A stretch of 38,139 bases of DNA from Alphaproteobacteria bacterium (lineage in GTDB: Bacteria; Pseudomonadota; Alphaproteobacteria; Micavibrionales; Micavibrionaceae): NCBI GenBank assembly GCA_009929775.1, contig RZZS01000020.1, forward strand, positions 1 through 38,139, written 5' to 3'. The position numbers and the translations under genes are program-made. Positions 15,156-25,300 of this stretch are shown here, one piece after another (position 1 is the first letter of the stretch; each line of letters starts with the position of its first letter). Below the pieces are notes generated by a model. The model saw only the letters and a program-made list of their open reading frames with translations, searched no databases and was not told the DNA's origin.

Positions 15156-16311
15156 GGGCAAGCTCCACTTGCATGACGCCGATGTGCCCGGTCCGGAAAG
15201 AGGCAGCGCAGGCGGCGAGATAGAAACGCCACAACCGGATAAAGCCGTCATCATAGCCCAGTCCTTTCACCTGCCCGGTGCGTCGGTCGAAATTGTCCAG
15301 CCACAGTTCCAGCGTCCTGCCGTAATGCGGACCGAAATCGAACCGGTCGCGTGGTGCCAGTCCGGCATTGCGCGCCGCGCGTTCAAAACCGGACGGGCTT
15401 GGCAGCATGCCGCCGGGAAAGATGTGGCTCCGGATAAAGTCGCTTCCCCGGCGGTAGCGCGGATAATCCCGCTCATTCATGGTGATCGTCTGGACAACGG
15501 CCCGCCCGTTTTTTGCGAGCATGTCCTTAAGGCGCGCGAAGTAGAGCGGCCAGTAGCGCTCGCCGACGGCTTCGAACATTTCGATCGAAACGATGTGGTC
15601 GTAGGTTCCGCGCTGATGACGATAGTCCTCGAGGCGAATATCGGCAGCCGGTCCGAGTCTGCTCGTTGCATACCCGAACTGCTCTTCCGACAGCGTGATG
15701 CCTTTAATTGCAAAATCACCTTTCGAGAGAGCGCGCTGCGCGAAGCCGCCCCAGCCGCAGCCGATCTCGATCAATCGGCCCGAGCTGCGGCCAAGACGAT
15801 CGATGATGCGGTCGTACTTGCGGTTTTGCGCCTCCTCAAGCGTATCTTTGTGCTCGAACAGGGCGGCGGAATACGTCATGGTCGGGTCGAGCCAGAGCTC
15901 ATAAAAGTCGTTACCGAGATCGTAATGGGCATGAATGTTCCTGCGACTGCCCTTTAGCGTATTGATCTTCATCAGGTAAGAAACGTTCGACAGCGTTCGG
16001 AACGCATTGTGCCCGGTTGTTATGCGGCCGAAAGCGTGCCGGTTCCGCAAGGCGAGACTCGTCAGCGCGATCAGGTCGCCGCTCTCCCACAGTCCGCTTC
16101 GATAATCGTCCGCGAGCGCAACGTCTCCCCTCTGGAGCATGTTCGGAAAGACGCGCCAGTCGCGCACATCGATCCGGGCGTGATCGCCATCACTCCGACC
16201 GCCGAAAACGCGGGTCTGCCCGTCAGGTGTTGTGACGGACAGCGTCCCGGATTCGATCCGTTCGAAATTCCTGAAACAGTAATCAGCTATTCTTTGCGTC
16301 AACATAACCAC
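15148..16311 (-). CDS. Cyclopropane-fatty-acyl-phospholipid synthase family methyltransferase
   Basis: This 387-residue SAM-dependent enzyme methylates or cyclopropanates double bonds of phospholipid acyl chains at the inner membrane. Family marks are HYDLGNDFYELWLDPTMTYS (about 129-148) and the SAM-binding loop IEIGCGWGGF (181-190). Later come IVSIEMFEAVGERYW and the C-terminal LGYDDGFIRLWRFYLAACAASF. In Rhodobacter sphaeroides a related methyltransferase with a partner oxidoreductase makes furan fatty acids in response to singlet oxygen. The presence here of a flavin oxidoreductase, DUF1365 and chalcone-isomerase-like partners favours such a modified-lipid pathway over plain cyclopropanation. 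Two start codons (residues 1 and 3) are possible. Confidence 0.87.
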   Translation of the reverse strand: MVMLTQRIADYCFRNFERIESGTLSVTTPDGQTRVFGGRSDGDHARIDVRDWRVFPNMLQRGDVALADDYRSGLWESGDLIALTSLALRNRHAFGRITTGHNAFRTLSNVSYLMKINTLKGSRRNIHAHYDLGNDFYELWLDPTMTYSAALFEHKDTLEEAQNRKYDRIIDRLGRSSGRLIEIGCGWGGFAQRALSKGDFAIKGITLSEEQFGYATSRLGPAADIRLEDYRHQRGTYDHIVSIEMFEAVGERYWPLYFARLKDMLAKNGRAVVQTITMNERDYPRYRRGSDFIRSHIFPGGMLPSPSGFERAARNAGLAPRDRFDFGPHYGRTLELWLDNFDRRTGQVKGLGYDDGFIRLWRFYLAACAASFRTGHIGVMQVELAHA

Positions 16312-16352
16312 AACCCTATCATGGCGTTTTTAAAGCGGGCGTTTCGCCGGGA

Positions 16353-17135
16353 TTAAACTTTTGTAAGGTTCCGCGTTGTGCTGAGTTTGCTCTCTAACTG
16401 TGCCGGCTTGCGGATGAGCGCAACGCGTTTGCTCACGAGTTTTAACGCCTGCCAGTGGATAAGAACGATGGCCTTCAGCGTCACGAGCGGGTACCGAAAG
16501 AACGCCTGCCGTAGAGTATTTTTGTCCATGGTCCTGACATCCCCTGTGAGAGCGGTCGAGAGCTGTTTGCGGCCCTCCCGGTCGAAATAATCGATCCACG
16601 CACCGAACCGGTCGCCTTCAACGTCAAACCGGAAGGTGTAATGTCCCTCTCGCGGCAGGAAAGGCGAGACGTGAAAAACTTTTTCTGCTTCGAGAGTATC
16701 GCCGGGCGTGATCGGTTGCCGGTCGGAGCGGGCGCAGAGATAACAGTGCCGCTCGCCGAATGTGTTGTGAACTTCGCAGATCACCGCCCGGAGTTTCCCC
16801 TCACGGTCACGGCACAGCCAGAAACTGACCGGATTGAACACGTAACCGAGTACGCGGGGCATGCAGACGAGTTCAATCCTGTACCCGGCAGCGGAGAGGC
16901 CATGGGCGGCAAGAACGTTGCCTGCCCAGTCCGCAAGGCTGGAGCCATCGCACGCACCGTGGTCTATGTCATAAAAGCTCAGCAAGCCGAATCGGTTGCG
17001 GGCGATGGGAAGACGGCTGAGCTCCCCGAGCGGCAGGCGCAAATAGTAAATTCCATACGAAAAAGCGTTTCGCTTCGGAAAAAGCCTCGCGTGCATGACT
17101 TTTCCAAAAAGAATAGCCGGGCCGCCTATTGCCAT
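16353..17135 (-). CDS. DUF1365-family protein
   Basis: This is a 260-residue protein of the DUF1365 family, almost always encoded between a flavin-dependent oxidoreductase and a CFA-type methyltransferase, as here. Family features are HARLFPKRNAFSYGIYYLRL near the start, RVLGYVFNPVSFWLCRDREG in the middle (about 112-131), and EVHNTFGERHCYL. The biochemical function is undefined; a part in fatty-acyl modification is inferred from context. It overlaps the flavin enzyme gene by 10 bases. A 41-base gap separates it from the methyltransferase. Confidence 0.85.
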   Translation of the reverse strand: MAIGGPAILFGKVMHARLFPKRNAFSYGIYYLRLPLGELSRLPIARNRFGLLSFYDIDHGACDGSSLADWAGNVLAAHGLSAAGYRIELVCMPRVLGYVFNPVSFWLCRDREGKLRAVICEVHNTFGERHCYLCARSDRQPITPGDTLEAEKVFHVSPFLPREGHYTFRFDVEGDRFGAWIDYFDREGRKQLSTALTGDVRTMDKNTLRQAFFRYPLVTLKAIVLIHWQALKLVSKRVALIRKPAQLESKLSTTRNLTKV

Positions 17136-18376
17136 GGCGCCTGAATCCCCATGGCAGCGGCAACATTGACCGCGCTTAACAGACCGTCCTCATGAAAGCC
17201 GTATCGCTGGTAGGCGCCGCAGAACCAAAGGCCTTTCCTGCCCTGTATTTCCACGATGCGGGATTGCGCGTCAATGGCGCTTCGGTCGAAGACGGGGTGG
17301 GAGAACACATGTTCGTCCACGATCCTGCGTTCGTCCGGTCGTCGGCCGGGGTTAAGCGTCACGAACACTGGCTCCGGGGTGCGGGCGTTGCGCAGATTAT
17401 TCATCCAGTAGGTCAATGAAACGGCAGGTGCTGAATCCTTTTTTTCTTCGGAAAGATAGACCCAGCTTGCCCAGCATTTCCTGCGTTCCGGCATGAAAGT
17501 CCCGTCGCTGTGCACGACGATCCGGTTTTCCTGATAGCGGAAAGACCCGAGAATATTACGCTCGTTCTCATCCGCGTCTGCAATCATCGCAAGTGCCTCA
17601 TCCGCATGGCAGGCGAGGACGACCTGATCGAATGCCTCTTCTTCCAGGCCTGTCGCGCGGATCGTCACCGTGCCGTCAGCGTTGCGTTTGACGCTAGTTA
17701 CCGGGGCGTTCGAGTGTACGGTCATGTTTGTCGCGGCGACGATTCGGGCGACATATTCCCGGCTTCCGCCCGTAACCGTAAACCACTGCGGCCGGTTCAC
17801 AAGATTTAGAAGTCCGTGATTTTTGAAGAAACGCACGAAGGTTTTCGCAGGGAAGTTGAGCATGCCGTCGACTGGTGAGCTCCATATGGCGGCTCCCATT
17901 GCAAGAATATAATAGCGGCGGAACCATTCGCCCATGTTCAGTTCGTCAAGGCACTGCCCCAGAGTCACGCTGCTGTCTCTCTCGAGATAGGCCAGCGCCT
18001 GCTTGTTGAAGCGCACGATGTCGGCGAGCATCGCCCAGTAAGCGGGTCGGACGACGTTACGTGTTTGGGCGAACAATCCGCCGGACGCGTATTCCAGCCA
18101 TCCGCTCCCGACACTGACGCCGAACGACATGCGGCTCTTGTGATACGGAACGTCGAGTGCCTGAAACAGTCCGGAAAGATTCGGATAGTTCCTGTCATTG
18201 AACACGATAAAGCCCGTATCAACGGGAACTTCCCCGGCCTGAGAAGAAAACTTTATGGTTCGGCTGTGGCCGCCGATATAGCCGTTCTTCTCAAACAGCG
18301 TGACGTGATGGTGGGGGGCCAGCAGATAAGCCGCGCCCAGTCCCGATATGCCCGCTCCGACAATGCCGATTTTCAT
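17126..18376 (-). CDS. FAD-dependent oxidoreductase (amine-oxidase fold)
   Basis: This is a 416-residue flavoprotein. The N-terminal dinucleotide-binding motif GAGISGLGAAYLL (7-19) leads to a Glu-bearing strand (FEKNGYIGGHSRTI). The C-terminal FAD motif is GLWFCGAYQRYGFHEDGLLSA (about 385-405). Proteins of this type head CFA/DUF1365 operons and are thought to oxidise or desaturate methylated fatty-acyl chains, as proposed for furan fatty-acid synthesis. It is the first gene of the operon, 46 bases after the histidine kinase stop, so it may be read from the upstream two-component transcript or from a promoter inside that gap. Confidence 0.86.
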   Translation of the reverse strand: MKIGIVGAGISGLGAAYLLAPHHHVTLFEKNGYIGGHSRTIKFSSQAGEVPVDTGFIVFNDRNYPNLSGLFQALDVPYHKSRMSFGVSVGSGWLEYASGGLFAQTRNVVRPAYWAMLADIVRFNKQALAYLERDSSVTLGQCLDELNMGEWFRRYYILAMGAAIWSSPVDGMLNFPAKTFVRFFKNHGLLNLVNRPQWFTVTGGSREYVARIVAATNMTVHSNAPVTSVKRNADGTVTIRATGLEEEAFDQVVLACHADEALAMIADADENERNILGSFRYQENRIVVHSDGTFMPERRKCWASWVYLSEEKKDSAPAVSLTYWMNNLRNARTPEPVFVTLNPGRRPDERRIVDEHVFSHPVFDRSAIDAQSRIVEIQGRKGLWFCGAYQRYGFHEDGLLSAVNVAAAMGIQAPWQ

Positions 18377-18389
18377 AGGGTTATTATGC

Positions 18390-18410
18390 GGCGGTTCGTT
18401 TTAAGCCGCC
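18390..18410 (-). other. Weak dyad between kinase and lipid-operon genes
   Basis: GGCGG (18390-18394) and CCGCC (18406-18410) can form a 5-bp stem in the 46-base gap. There is no T-run on the minus-strand side. It may be a weak attenuator or an operator; the evidence is slight. Confidence 0.25.
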
Positions 18411-18422
18411 ATGAATGTTTCA

Positions 18423-19706
18423 TTAAATATCCGTAATGATTCGCAAGCCCCGTTTCGTGTTTTCTGCCCGCACGGTTCCGCCGTGAAGTTCGATTACGGC
18501 TTTGACGAGACTGAGCCCCAGTCCCGTTCCAGCGGTTGTGCGACTTTTTTCCGCGCGGTAAAAGCGGTCGAAAATTTTTTCAGTCTCCGCCTCGTCCACG
18601 CCGGGCCCGCTGTCTTCGATGATCACGCGCGATTCTTGTTCCATGGAAACCGTTACCGTGCCGCCGTACGGCGTGAATTTGATGGCATTATCGAGAATAT
18701 TGGCAAAGGCCTGAAACAAAAGATCTTTGTCACCATGAATATCGGCTGGCCTCAGGTTCTTTATCAGAGAAAGCTTCTTGTCTTCGGCAAGCGGCTCATA
18801 AAAGGCGCAGGCATCGTCAACAATCCGGTCAAGGCGAACAGACATGAAGTGGCTTCGCCGCTTTTCCGTCTCGATTCTTGCGATGCGCAAAAGTGCCGTG
18901 AAGGTCGACAGGAGGTGGTCAGCGTCCCGAAGCAAGGCGCTATGATCTGCATCTCCGTGTTTGTCGTTGAGAGTTTCGATGCGGTTGCGCATGCGGGTCA
19001 GCGGCGTGCGCAAATCGTGGGCGATGTTGTCCGAAACCCGCCGGATCCCGACGAGCAAGTCCTCGATCCGGGCGAGGAGGGCGTTGAGCGTTGCCGCCAT
19101 GTTGCTGAGATCGTCCCAGCGCGACCGTATTTCGATACGCCGCGACAGATCGCCGGTTTGCATGATCTCGTGCGCGGTTTCAGCAATCCGGTTTGTGCCC
19201 CGCACGACGAAAATGCTGATGAGAAAGCTGACAAACACGACAAGCATCACGAACAGGATACTGCAGATTCCCATAAGCTGCATGAGCCGGAAATCCCTTG
19301 CCATTCCTGTGATGTTAAATCCGATGAGCGCTTTTGCACCGGCGCCAAGCGTGTAGATCTTCGCAGCGTAGAGCCTGCCGTTCGGCGGATACGTAAACAC
19401 GACGATTCCTTCCGCAAAGCGCTCCACGTCCGCGGAGGAAACACCCGGGATGGTGCTGTGCTCGGTAAGACGCAGATGCAGGTATTCTCCGGATGCGCCG
19501 TCCTCCGGCAGTCCGTTCGCTTCGACGAGTTCTCGCTGGCTGTCCAGGATGGCGTCCGTGCTGTGGACGAAATGGCCCCGCGCGAAGAAATTGATGTAGT
19601 AGCCAAGGCACAGGGCCGCTGCTCCGCACAAGACGGTGAAAAGGACGGCCATGACGAAGCTTGAGCTTCGGATGTAACGTCGCCGGATGGGCTGGGAATC
19701 AGCCAT
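18423..19706 (-). CDS. Membrane sensor histidine kinase
   Basis: This is a 427-residue two-component sensor. Transmembrane helix 1 is at about 17-38, a periplasmic sensory region at about 40-142, and helix 2 at about 143-168. A HAMP linker follows (about 169-222), then HisKA with the phospho-acceptor in DNIAHDLRTPL (His-230). The ATPase domain carries the N box FANILDNAIKF and G boxes EDSGPGVD and GTGLGLSLV. The signal is unknown. It overlaps its response regulator gene by 8 bases. Position directly upstream of the lipid-modification operon on the same strand suggests control of that operon. Confidence 0.9.
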   Translation of the reverse strand: MADSQPIRRRYIRSSSFVMAVLFTVLCGAAALCLGYYINFFARGHFVHSTDAILDSQRELVEANGLPEDGASGEYLHLRLTEHSTIPGVSSADVERFAEGIVVFTYPPNGRLYAAKIYTLGAGAKALIGFNITGMARDFRLMQLMGICSILFVMLVVFVSFLISIFVVRGTNRIAETAHEIMQTGDLSRRIEIRSRWDDLSNMAATLNALLARIEDLLVGIRRVSDNIAHDLRTPLTRMRNRIETLNDKHGDADHSALLRDADHLLSTFTALLRIARIETEKRRSHFMSVRLDRIVDDACAFYEPLAEDKKLSLIKNLRPADIHGDKDLLFQAFANILDNAIKFTPYGGTVTVSMEQESRVIIEDSGPGVDEAETEKIFDRFYRAEKSRTTAGTGLGLSLVKAVIELHGGTVRAENTKRGLRIITDI

Positions 19707-20379
19707 CGACGATATACCCCGAGCCGCGGACGGTCCTGATGAGGGGTCGGTCGCGATCCTTGTCGATTTTTGAACGAAGGCGGCTGATGTGTACGTCGAT
19801 CACGTTGGTCTGAGGGTCAAAGTGGTAATCCCAGACGTGTTCCAGCAGCATCGTGCGGGTGACAACCTTCCCCTTGTTTTCGAGAAGGTAGCGCAGCAGG
19901 CGGAATTCGGTCGCCTGCAAGTCGATGGTTTTGCCGCCGCGGCTGGCGGTACGCGCCAGCAGGTCGAGTTTGAGGTCTGCGGCTTCGAGGAACTGTTCCA
20001 CGCCGGGCTTTCCGGTTCCGCTCGTGCGGCGCCCGAGGACTTCGACCCGGGCCAGCAGTTCGGAAAAGGCGAACGGCTTGACGAGGTAGTCGTCTCCGCC
20101 GGAGCGCAGCCCTGTCACGCGATCGTCAATATCGCCGAGCGCTGAGAGGATCAGCGCGGGCGTATCCGCTCCAGCGCCCCGGAGCGTCCTTATGATCGTG
20201 AGTCCATCCAGCGCTGGCAGCATCCGGTCGACGATCAGCACGTCGTAATTCTCGGTCGTTGCGCGAAACAGACCCTCTCTTCCATCGTCAGCAATATCCG
20301 CCGTATGGCCGGCTTCCTTTATGCCCTTGGCGATGAAGGCGCTGACGTCCTCGTCGTCTTCGATAATCAGAACACGCAT
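19699..20379 (-). CDS. OmpR/PhoB-family response regulator
   Basis: This is a 226-residue regulator. The receiver domain (1 to about 118) has the acidic pair E7-D8-D9, phospho-acceptor Asp-51 in VLIVDRMLPALDG, Ser-79 and Lys-101 (YLVKPF). The C-terminal winged helix (about 128-224) ends in the typical recognition segment NVIDVHISRLRSKIDKD followed by RTVRGSGYIVDG. It is the partner of the kinase downstream. The gene starts directly at the stop of the SLC13 permease gene, so the three are probably one transcript. Confidence 0.92.
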   Translation of the reverse strand: MRVLIIEDDEDVSAFIAKGIKEAGHTADIADDGREGLFRATTENYDVLIVDRMLPALDGLTIIRTLRGAGADTPALILSALGDIDDRVTGLRSGGDDYLVKPFAFSELLARVEVLGRRTSGTGKPGVEQFLEAADLKLDLLARTASRGGKTIDLQATEFRLLRYLLENKGKVVTRTMLLEHVWDYHFDPQTNVIDVHISRLRSKIDKDRDRPLIRTVRGSGYIVDG

Positions 20380-22248
20380 CTAAAAGCTCCAGAACAGGGG
20401 GATGACGATGATGGCCACCAGCCACATAATCAGATTCATCGGGATGCCGATTATCAGGAAATCCCGGAACTTGTAGCCACCTGCGGCATAAACAAAAGTA
20501 TTTGTCTGGTAGCCGATTGGCGTTGCAAAGCTTGCTGATGCGGCGAACATGACGGCAACGATGAAGGGGCGCGGGTCCATGCCGAGCGACGTCGCAAGGC
20601 CGATTACAACAGGAGTCATGACGATGGCCACCGCGTTGTTCGTCACAATTTCCGTCAGGACAGAGGTGAGCAAATACACAATCGCCAGAATGACGAACGG
20701 GCCGAGCGGCTCCACAAAGGCGACCGTGTGCCTGACCAGCCATTCCATTGCCCCGGTATTCTCCATTGCAGCGCCGATACCCAGCATCCCGAAGATCAGA
20801 AGCAGGATTCGCCAGTCGATCGTCCGGTAGGCGCGCTCAAGCGTCACGCAGCCGGTCATGATTACGGCAAGCGCCCCTAGAAAGGCGAGGCCTGCAATGG
20901 GCATGAGACCGAACGCACTTAACGTCACGACGGCCAGTATTGCAGCGATGGCAACGGGCGCGCGTCTTGTGTCGAGGTCGCGCTGGCGCATCTGGGATGC
21001 ACTCAAAATTTGTTCATTTTCGAACAGCCTGGCAAGTTCCTCCTCGGGCCCCTCAAGGATCAGTGCATCGTTCTCCTGCAACACCGTATTGCCGATATCG
21101 CCTGTAAGGTTCCTGTCCATGCGGTGCAGACCCATCACGAAACAGCTGTAGCGGCGGCGGAGCCGCAGATCCTTGATCCGTTTCCGTACCATGTTCGATC
21201 CTGGCGCAAGGACGCCTTCGACCAGAATTACCGGGCGGGAGGGAAGGGGCTCCGAGAAACGTGCGCGTTCCGCATCGAATTCGATGCCGATGTGTCCGGC
21301 GAGTTCGATCAGCTCTTCCTTTTCGGCCTTGAAAACGAGACGGTCTCCGGCCTCAAGAGGGATGTCGCGCAAGGGTGAAACGCTCCGTTCCCCGTTCGCC
21401 GGATTCGATGCGTCGCGCCATGGTGCGACGATGGATGAGCGACTGCCGCTCCTCCCGAGGCGGTTCCCCTCGTCCCTGCGGACGAGATCGATAATTTCGT
21501 AACCTTCCCGGTCGGTGAACTTCACTTCGTTAAGTGTCTTGCCAATCAGCGGCGATGTGCCGGTGATAATGGCCTCCGCCACGAACCGCTTTCGCAGTCC
21601 CGGTTCGTCTATCTCGTCACGCGGGGGCATCCGTTCAGGCAGCAGAAACCTTCCCGCAATCCCGAGATAGATCATGCCTGCAGCCGCCATGATTAATCCC
21701 GGCAGTGTAATCTCGAACATCGTAAAGGCGGGCTGACCGTACTTCTGCGCGACGCCGTCGACGAGGATGTTGGTCGAGGTGCCTATGAGTGTGCAGGTGC
21801 CGCCAAGGATCGCCGCGTACGACAACGGGATAAGATATTTGGACGGGTAATGTTTGAGTTTATGTGCAAGTGTGATGACCACGGGCGTCAGGACGATCAC
21901 CACGGGCGTATTGTTCATGAAGGCGGATACAATAACGACAATCGCGATAAGCGCTGCTACGCCCTGAATGTCACTTTTGCCTGAAACGCGAAGCAAAAAA
22001 CGGCCCATGGCGTCGATGACGCCGGTGCGGTCGAGCGCGGCGCTTATTACGAACATGCAGGCGATGGTAATCGGAGCGCTGTTGGAGAAAACGCCGAGCA
22101 TGTCGTCTGTGCTGATAGCCCCGGCGACGAGCAATACGCCCATCCCGGTGAGCGCCACGAGGTGCGGCGCGATTCGTTCCCGGACGAAGGCGGCGAAAAC
22201 GACCGCCAGCACGACGAACGTGAACAGGATATTGAAATTTTCGAGCAT
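20380..22248 (-). CDS. SLC13-family permease with two TrkA-C (RCK_C) domains
   Basis: This is a 622-residue inner-membrane transporter of the DASS/SLC13 group, which moves dicarboxylates, sulfate or other anions with Na+ or H+. The N-terminal membrane half includes SAFMNNTPVVIVLTPVV near 110 and CTLIGTSTNILVDG near 155. Two cytoplasmic TrkA-C-like domains (about 210-300 and 320-410) follow. The second membrane half has EIVTNNAVAIVMTPVVIG and FATPIGYQTNTFVY, the paired substrate and sodium motifs. Co-transcription with the two-component system suggests the pump or its ligand is linked to the signal sensed. The substrate cannot be inferred further. Confidence 0.85.
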   Translation of the reverse strand: MLENFNILFTFVVLAVVFAAFVRERIAPHLVALTGMGVLLVAGAISTDDMLGVFSNSAPITIACMFVISAALDRTGVIDAMGRFLLRVSGKSDIQGVAALIAIVVIVSAFMNNTPVVIVLTPVVITLAHKLKHYPSKYLIPLSYAAILGGTCTLIGTSTNILVDGVAQKYGQPAFTMFEITLPGLIMAAAGMIYLGIAGRFLLPERMPPRDEIDEPGLRKRFVAEAIITGTSPLIGKTLNEVKFTDREGYEIIDLVRRDEGNRLGRSGSRSSIVAPWRDASNPANGERSVSPLRDIPLEAGDRLVFKAEKEELIELAGHIGIEFDAERARFSEPLPSRPVILVEGVLAPGSNMVRKRIKDLRLRRRYSCFVMGLHRMDRNLTGDIGNTVLQENDALILEGPEEELARLFENEQILSASQMRQRDLDTRRAPVAIAAILAVVTLSAFGLMPIAGLAFLGALAVIMTGCVTLERAYRTIDWRILLLIFGMLGIGAAMENTGAMEWLVRHTVAFVEPLGPFVILAIVYLLTSVLTEIVTNNAVAIVMTPVVIGLATSLGMDPRPFIVAVMFAASASFATPIGYQTNTFVYAAGGYKFRDFLIIGIPMNLIMWLVAIIVIPLFWSF

Positions 22249-22333
22249 GCCGGTCGGCCGCCACCGCTAATGTCAAAGAAAGAGCATAGTTTGGAATGCG
22301 GGACTTTTCCACAAGTAAGCATTATCGGTGCGT

Positions 22334-25300
22334 TCAGGGAGGGGCGGAGAGCGTTCGTTTGCCCAGCCGTTTGGCATCTTCGATCACCATGTAAAGCGCC
22401 GGAACGAGGATCAGCGTGACGAAGATCGCGAACAGGATGCCGTAGCCGAGAGAAATGGCCATCGGAATAAGGAACTTTGCCTGCCGCGACGTCTCGAAGA
22501 TCATGGGCGCCAGACCCACGAACGTGGTGAGGGTGGTCAGCAGGATTGGACGGAAGCGCTGGCTCGAGGCTTCGATCAGGGCTTCGACCATTTCCATGCC
22601 GCGCTCCCGCTTCCGGTTGGCGAAGTCGATGAGGACGAGGGATCCGTTTACCACGACGCCCGCGAGCGCCATCATGCCGAACAGGCTCATGACGCTCAGG
22701 GAATAGCCCATGGCGAAGTGCCCGAGCACCGCGCCGACGGCGCTGAACGGAATGGCGATCAGCACCATGAACGGCTGCACGTAGCTGCTGAAGAGGATGG
22801 CCAGAAGCGCGTACATTACAAACAGGACGGCGAGCAGTCCCCAGAACAGGCTCGTCAGGCTGTCGCGTACCTCCGCCTGCCGCCCTTCAAAGGAGACGCC
22901 GAGTCCGGGGTATTTCTGTTGCAGCAGGGGGAGTGTTTCGGCTTTAAGCGCGGCGATGACCCGGTTGCTCTGCTCGGGCGGCTCGACGTCGGCGCGGACC
23001 TGGACGTTGCGCCGGCCGTCGCGGCGGTTGATGGTCGTGTAGGCCCGGCCTTCCGTCATGGTCACGACGTCCCGCAACAGGACGTCCGAACCGCCTGGCG
23101 CTTGCAGGACGAGGTTGTGCAGATAATATTCAGACGAACGCTGATCCTCGGGCAGGCGCACGAGCACCCGGACCTCGTCGCGGCCGCGCTGCTGTTTGAA
23201 GGCTTCGGCGCCGTAAAAGGCCGCGCGAACCTGCCGCGCCACGTCCTGGGTGGTCATGCCGAGCGTGTAGCCAAGCTCGGTCATCGTAAACTCGTACTGG
23301 TGCTTGCCTTGCGCGGAGCCGTCATCGATATCCTTCGTGACGGGAAATTCGGCCAGTTCCGCGGCGAGGTCGGCCGCCGCGCGGTCGAGCACGTCGGTGC
23401 TGCGGTGGGACAACTCGATGGTCAGGGCCGCGCCGGAGCCGGGGCCTCCCCGGTTGGACTGGAAGGCGAGCGTATCGACGCCCGCCAGCTCGCCGACCTT
23501 GTCGCGCCAGAGGTCGGTGAAGGCGGACGTGGTGATCGGACGTCTTTCGGGGGGCGTAAGAAACACCCGCACTTCGGTGTTTGCCCCGTCGATGGTGGCG
23601 TAGATGCCCGTCGAGAGCGTTTCGCCCCCGTGTTCGGCGACGATTTCTTCGGCGGCGGCCAGGAGCGTTTGCGAGACGGCTTCGATTTTTTCTTCGGGCG
23701 CGCCGACCTGCAGCGTCGCCGAAGCGAAGGCGTAGTCGCTCTCGACCCGGGGGAAAAGTTGCATGCCAAGCCGCCCGCTCGCCACGTACCCGCCAATGAC
23801 GACGAGCACCGCCACAAACAGCGCCACCGTGAGATAGCGGTACGCGATCACGCGATGCATGAACGGGCTGTAATGGCCCTGCACGAAGGACTCGAAATGC
23901 TCGTTGAAACCTTTCTGCGCGGTGATGAGCCTCGTCAGGCGCCCTTTAGGCCGTTCGCTTGCCTTGCGGAACGTGAGGTGCGCCGGAAGGATGAACAGGC
24001 ACTCGATCAGCGAAAGCAGGAAGACCGCGCACACGACGAGCGGAATTTCGCCGAACACCTTGCCCATCATGCCGGGAATGAAGAGCAAAGGCAGGAAGGC
24101 GATCATGTTTGTGACAACCGAAACGACGATTGGAACGGCGATCTCCCGCGCGCCGGTGACAGCGGCTTTCAGCGGTCCGTAGCCTCTCTGGCGGTAATGG
24201 TAGATATTTTCGCCCGAGACGATGGCGTCGTCCACGACGATGCCGAGTGCGATGATGAAGGCGAACATCGTAACGACGTTGATCGTGAAATCCGTCATCG
24301 GAAAGATAAGGAAAGCGCCCATAAAAGAAATCGGAATGCCCATCGCCACCCAGAAGGCAAGTCGAATATCCAGAAAGACCGCCAAAAAAATCAAAACGAG
24401 CACAAGTCCGAGGGCACCGTTCTTGAGCATGAGCTCGGCGCGCTGTTTGAACAATTCGGAATCGTCGTCGGCTATGCCGATGCCGACTCCTTCGGGAAGG
24501 CTTGCCTTCAGGTCTTCAAGCTCGGCATAGACGGCGCTTGCAACGCCTGTCGGCGTCTGGTCGCCTATACGATAGACATCCATCAGGATTGCCGGTTTGC
24601 CGTTGAACGTCGCGCTTTCGTTTGTGTCCTCGAAGCCCTCCTGAATGGTCGCTATGTCGCCGAGCGTCACCCGGCTGCCGTTCGGGAGGGTGACAACCGG
24701 AATGTCCGCGAACTCGCGGGCGTAATCGCGGCGCTCGGACATGCGCACGAGAATTTCGCCGCGATCCGTCTTGAGACTGCCGCCTCCGAGCTCGAGGGCG
24801 ATGGAGCGAATGCGGGCGGCGATTTCGGGGAGAGTCAGGCCATAGCGGCGGAGATTTTCCTGCGAGATCTCGATATGGATCTCCACGCCCCGCGCGCCGG
24901 TCAGCTCGACGGGGCCGATATCCGGGTGGCTTTGCAGACGCTCGCGCAATTGCTCGGCGGCTTCCCGCAAAGTATGGTCGTCGAGGTCGCCATAGATCGC
25001 AAGTTCCATCACATCCCGGCGGCGGCTGTTAATACTGACCGTCAGGTCTTCGGCTTCCTCCGGGAAGGTGGATATCCGGTCGACGGCGGTCTGGATGTCC
25101 TGCTGGATGCGTATGACGTCGTCCGGATCCAGAACCTCCGCCGTCAGGCGGGCCGACCCTTCTCCGGCCGAAGCGGTGATCTCGCCGATCCCTTCGACGT
25201 CGCGCACGGCTTCCTCGAGGGCGAGAACGATCGCCTGCTCGACTTCCTCGGGGCTTGCGCCGGGATAGCGCATGCCGATGGAAATCGTATCGAGCGTGAA

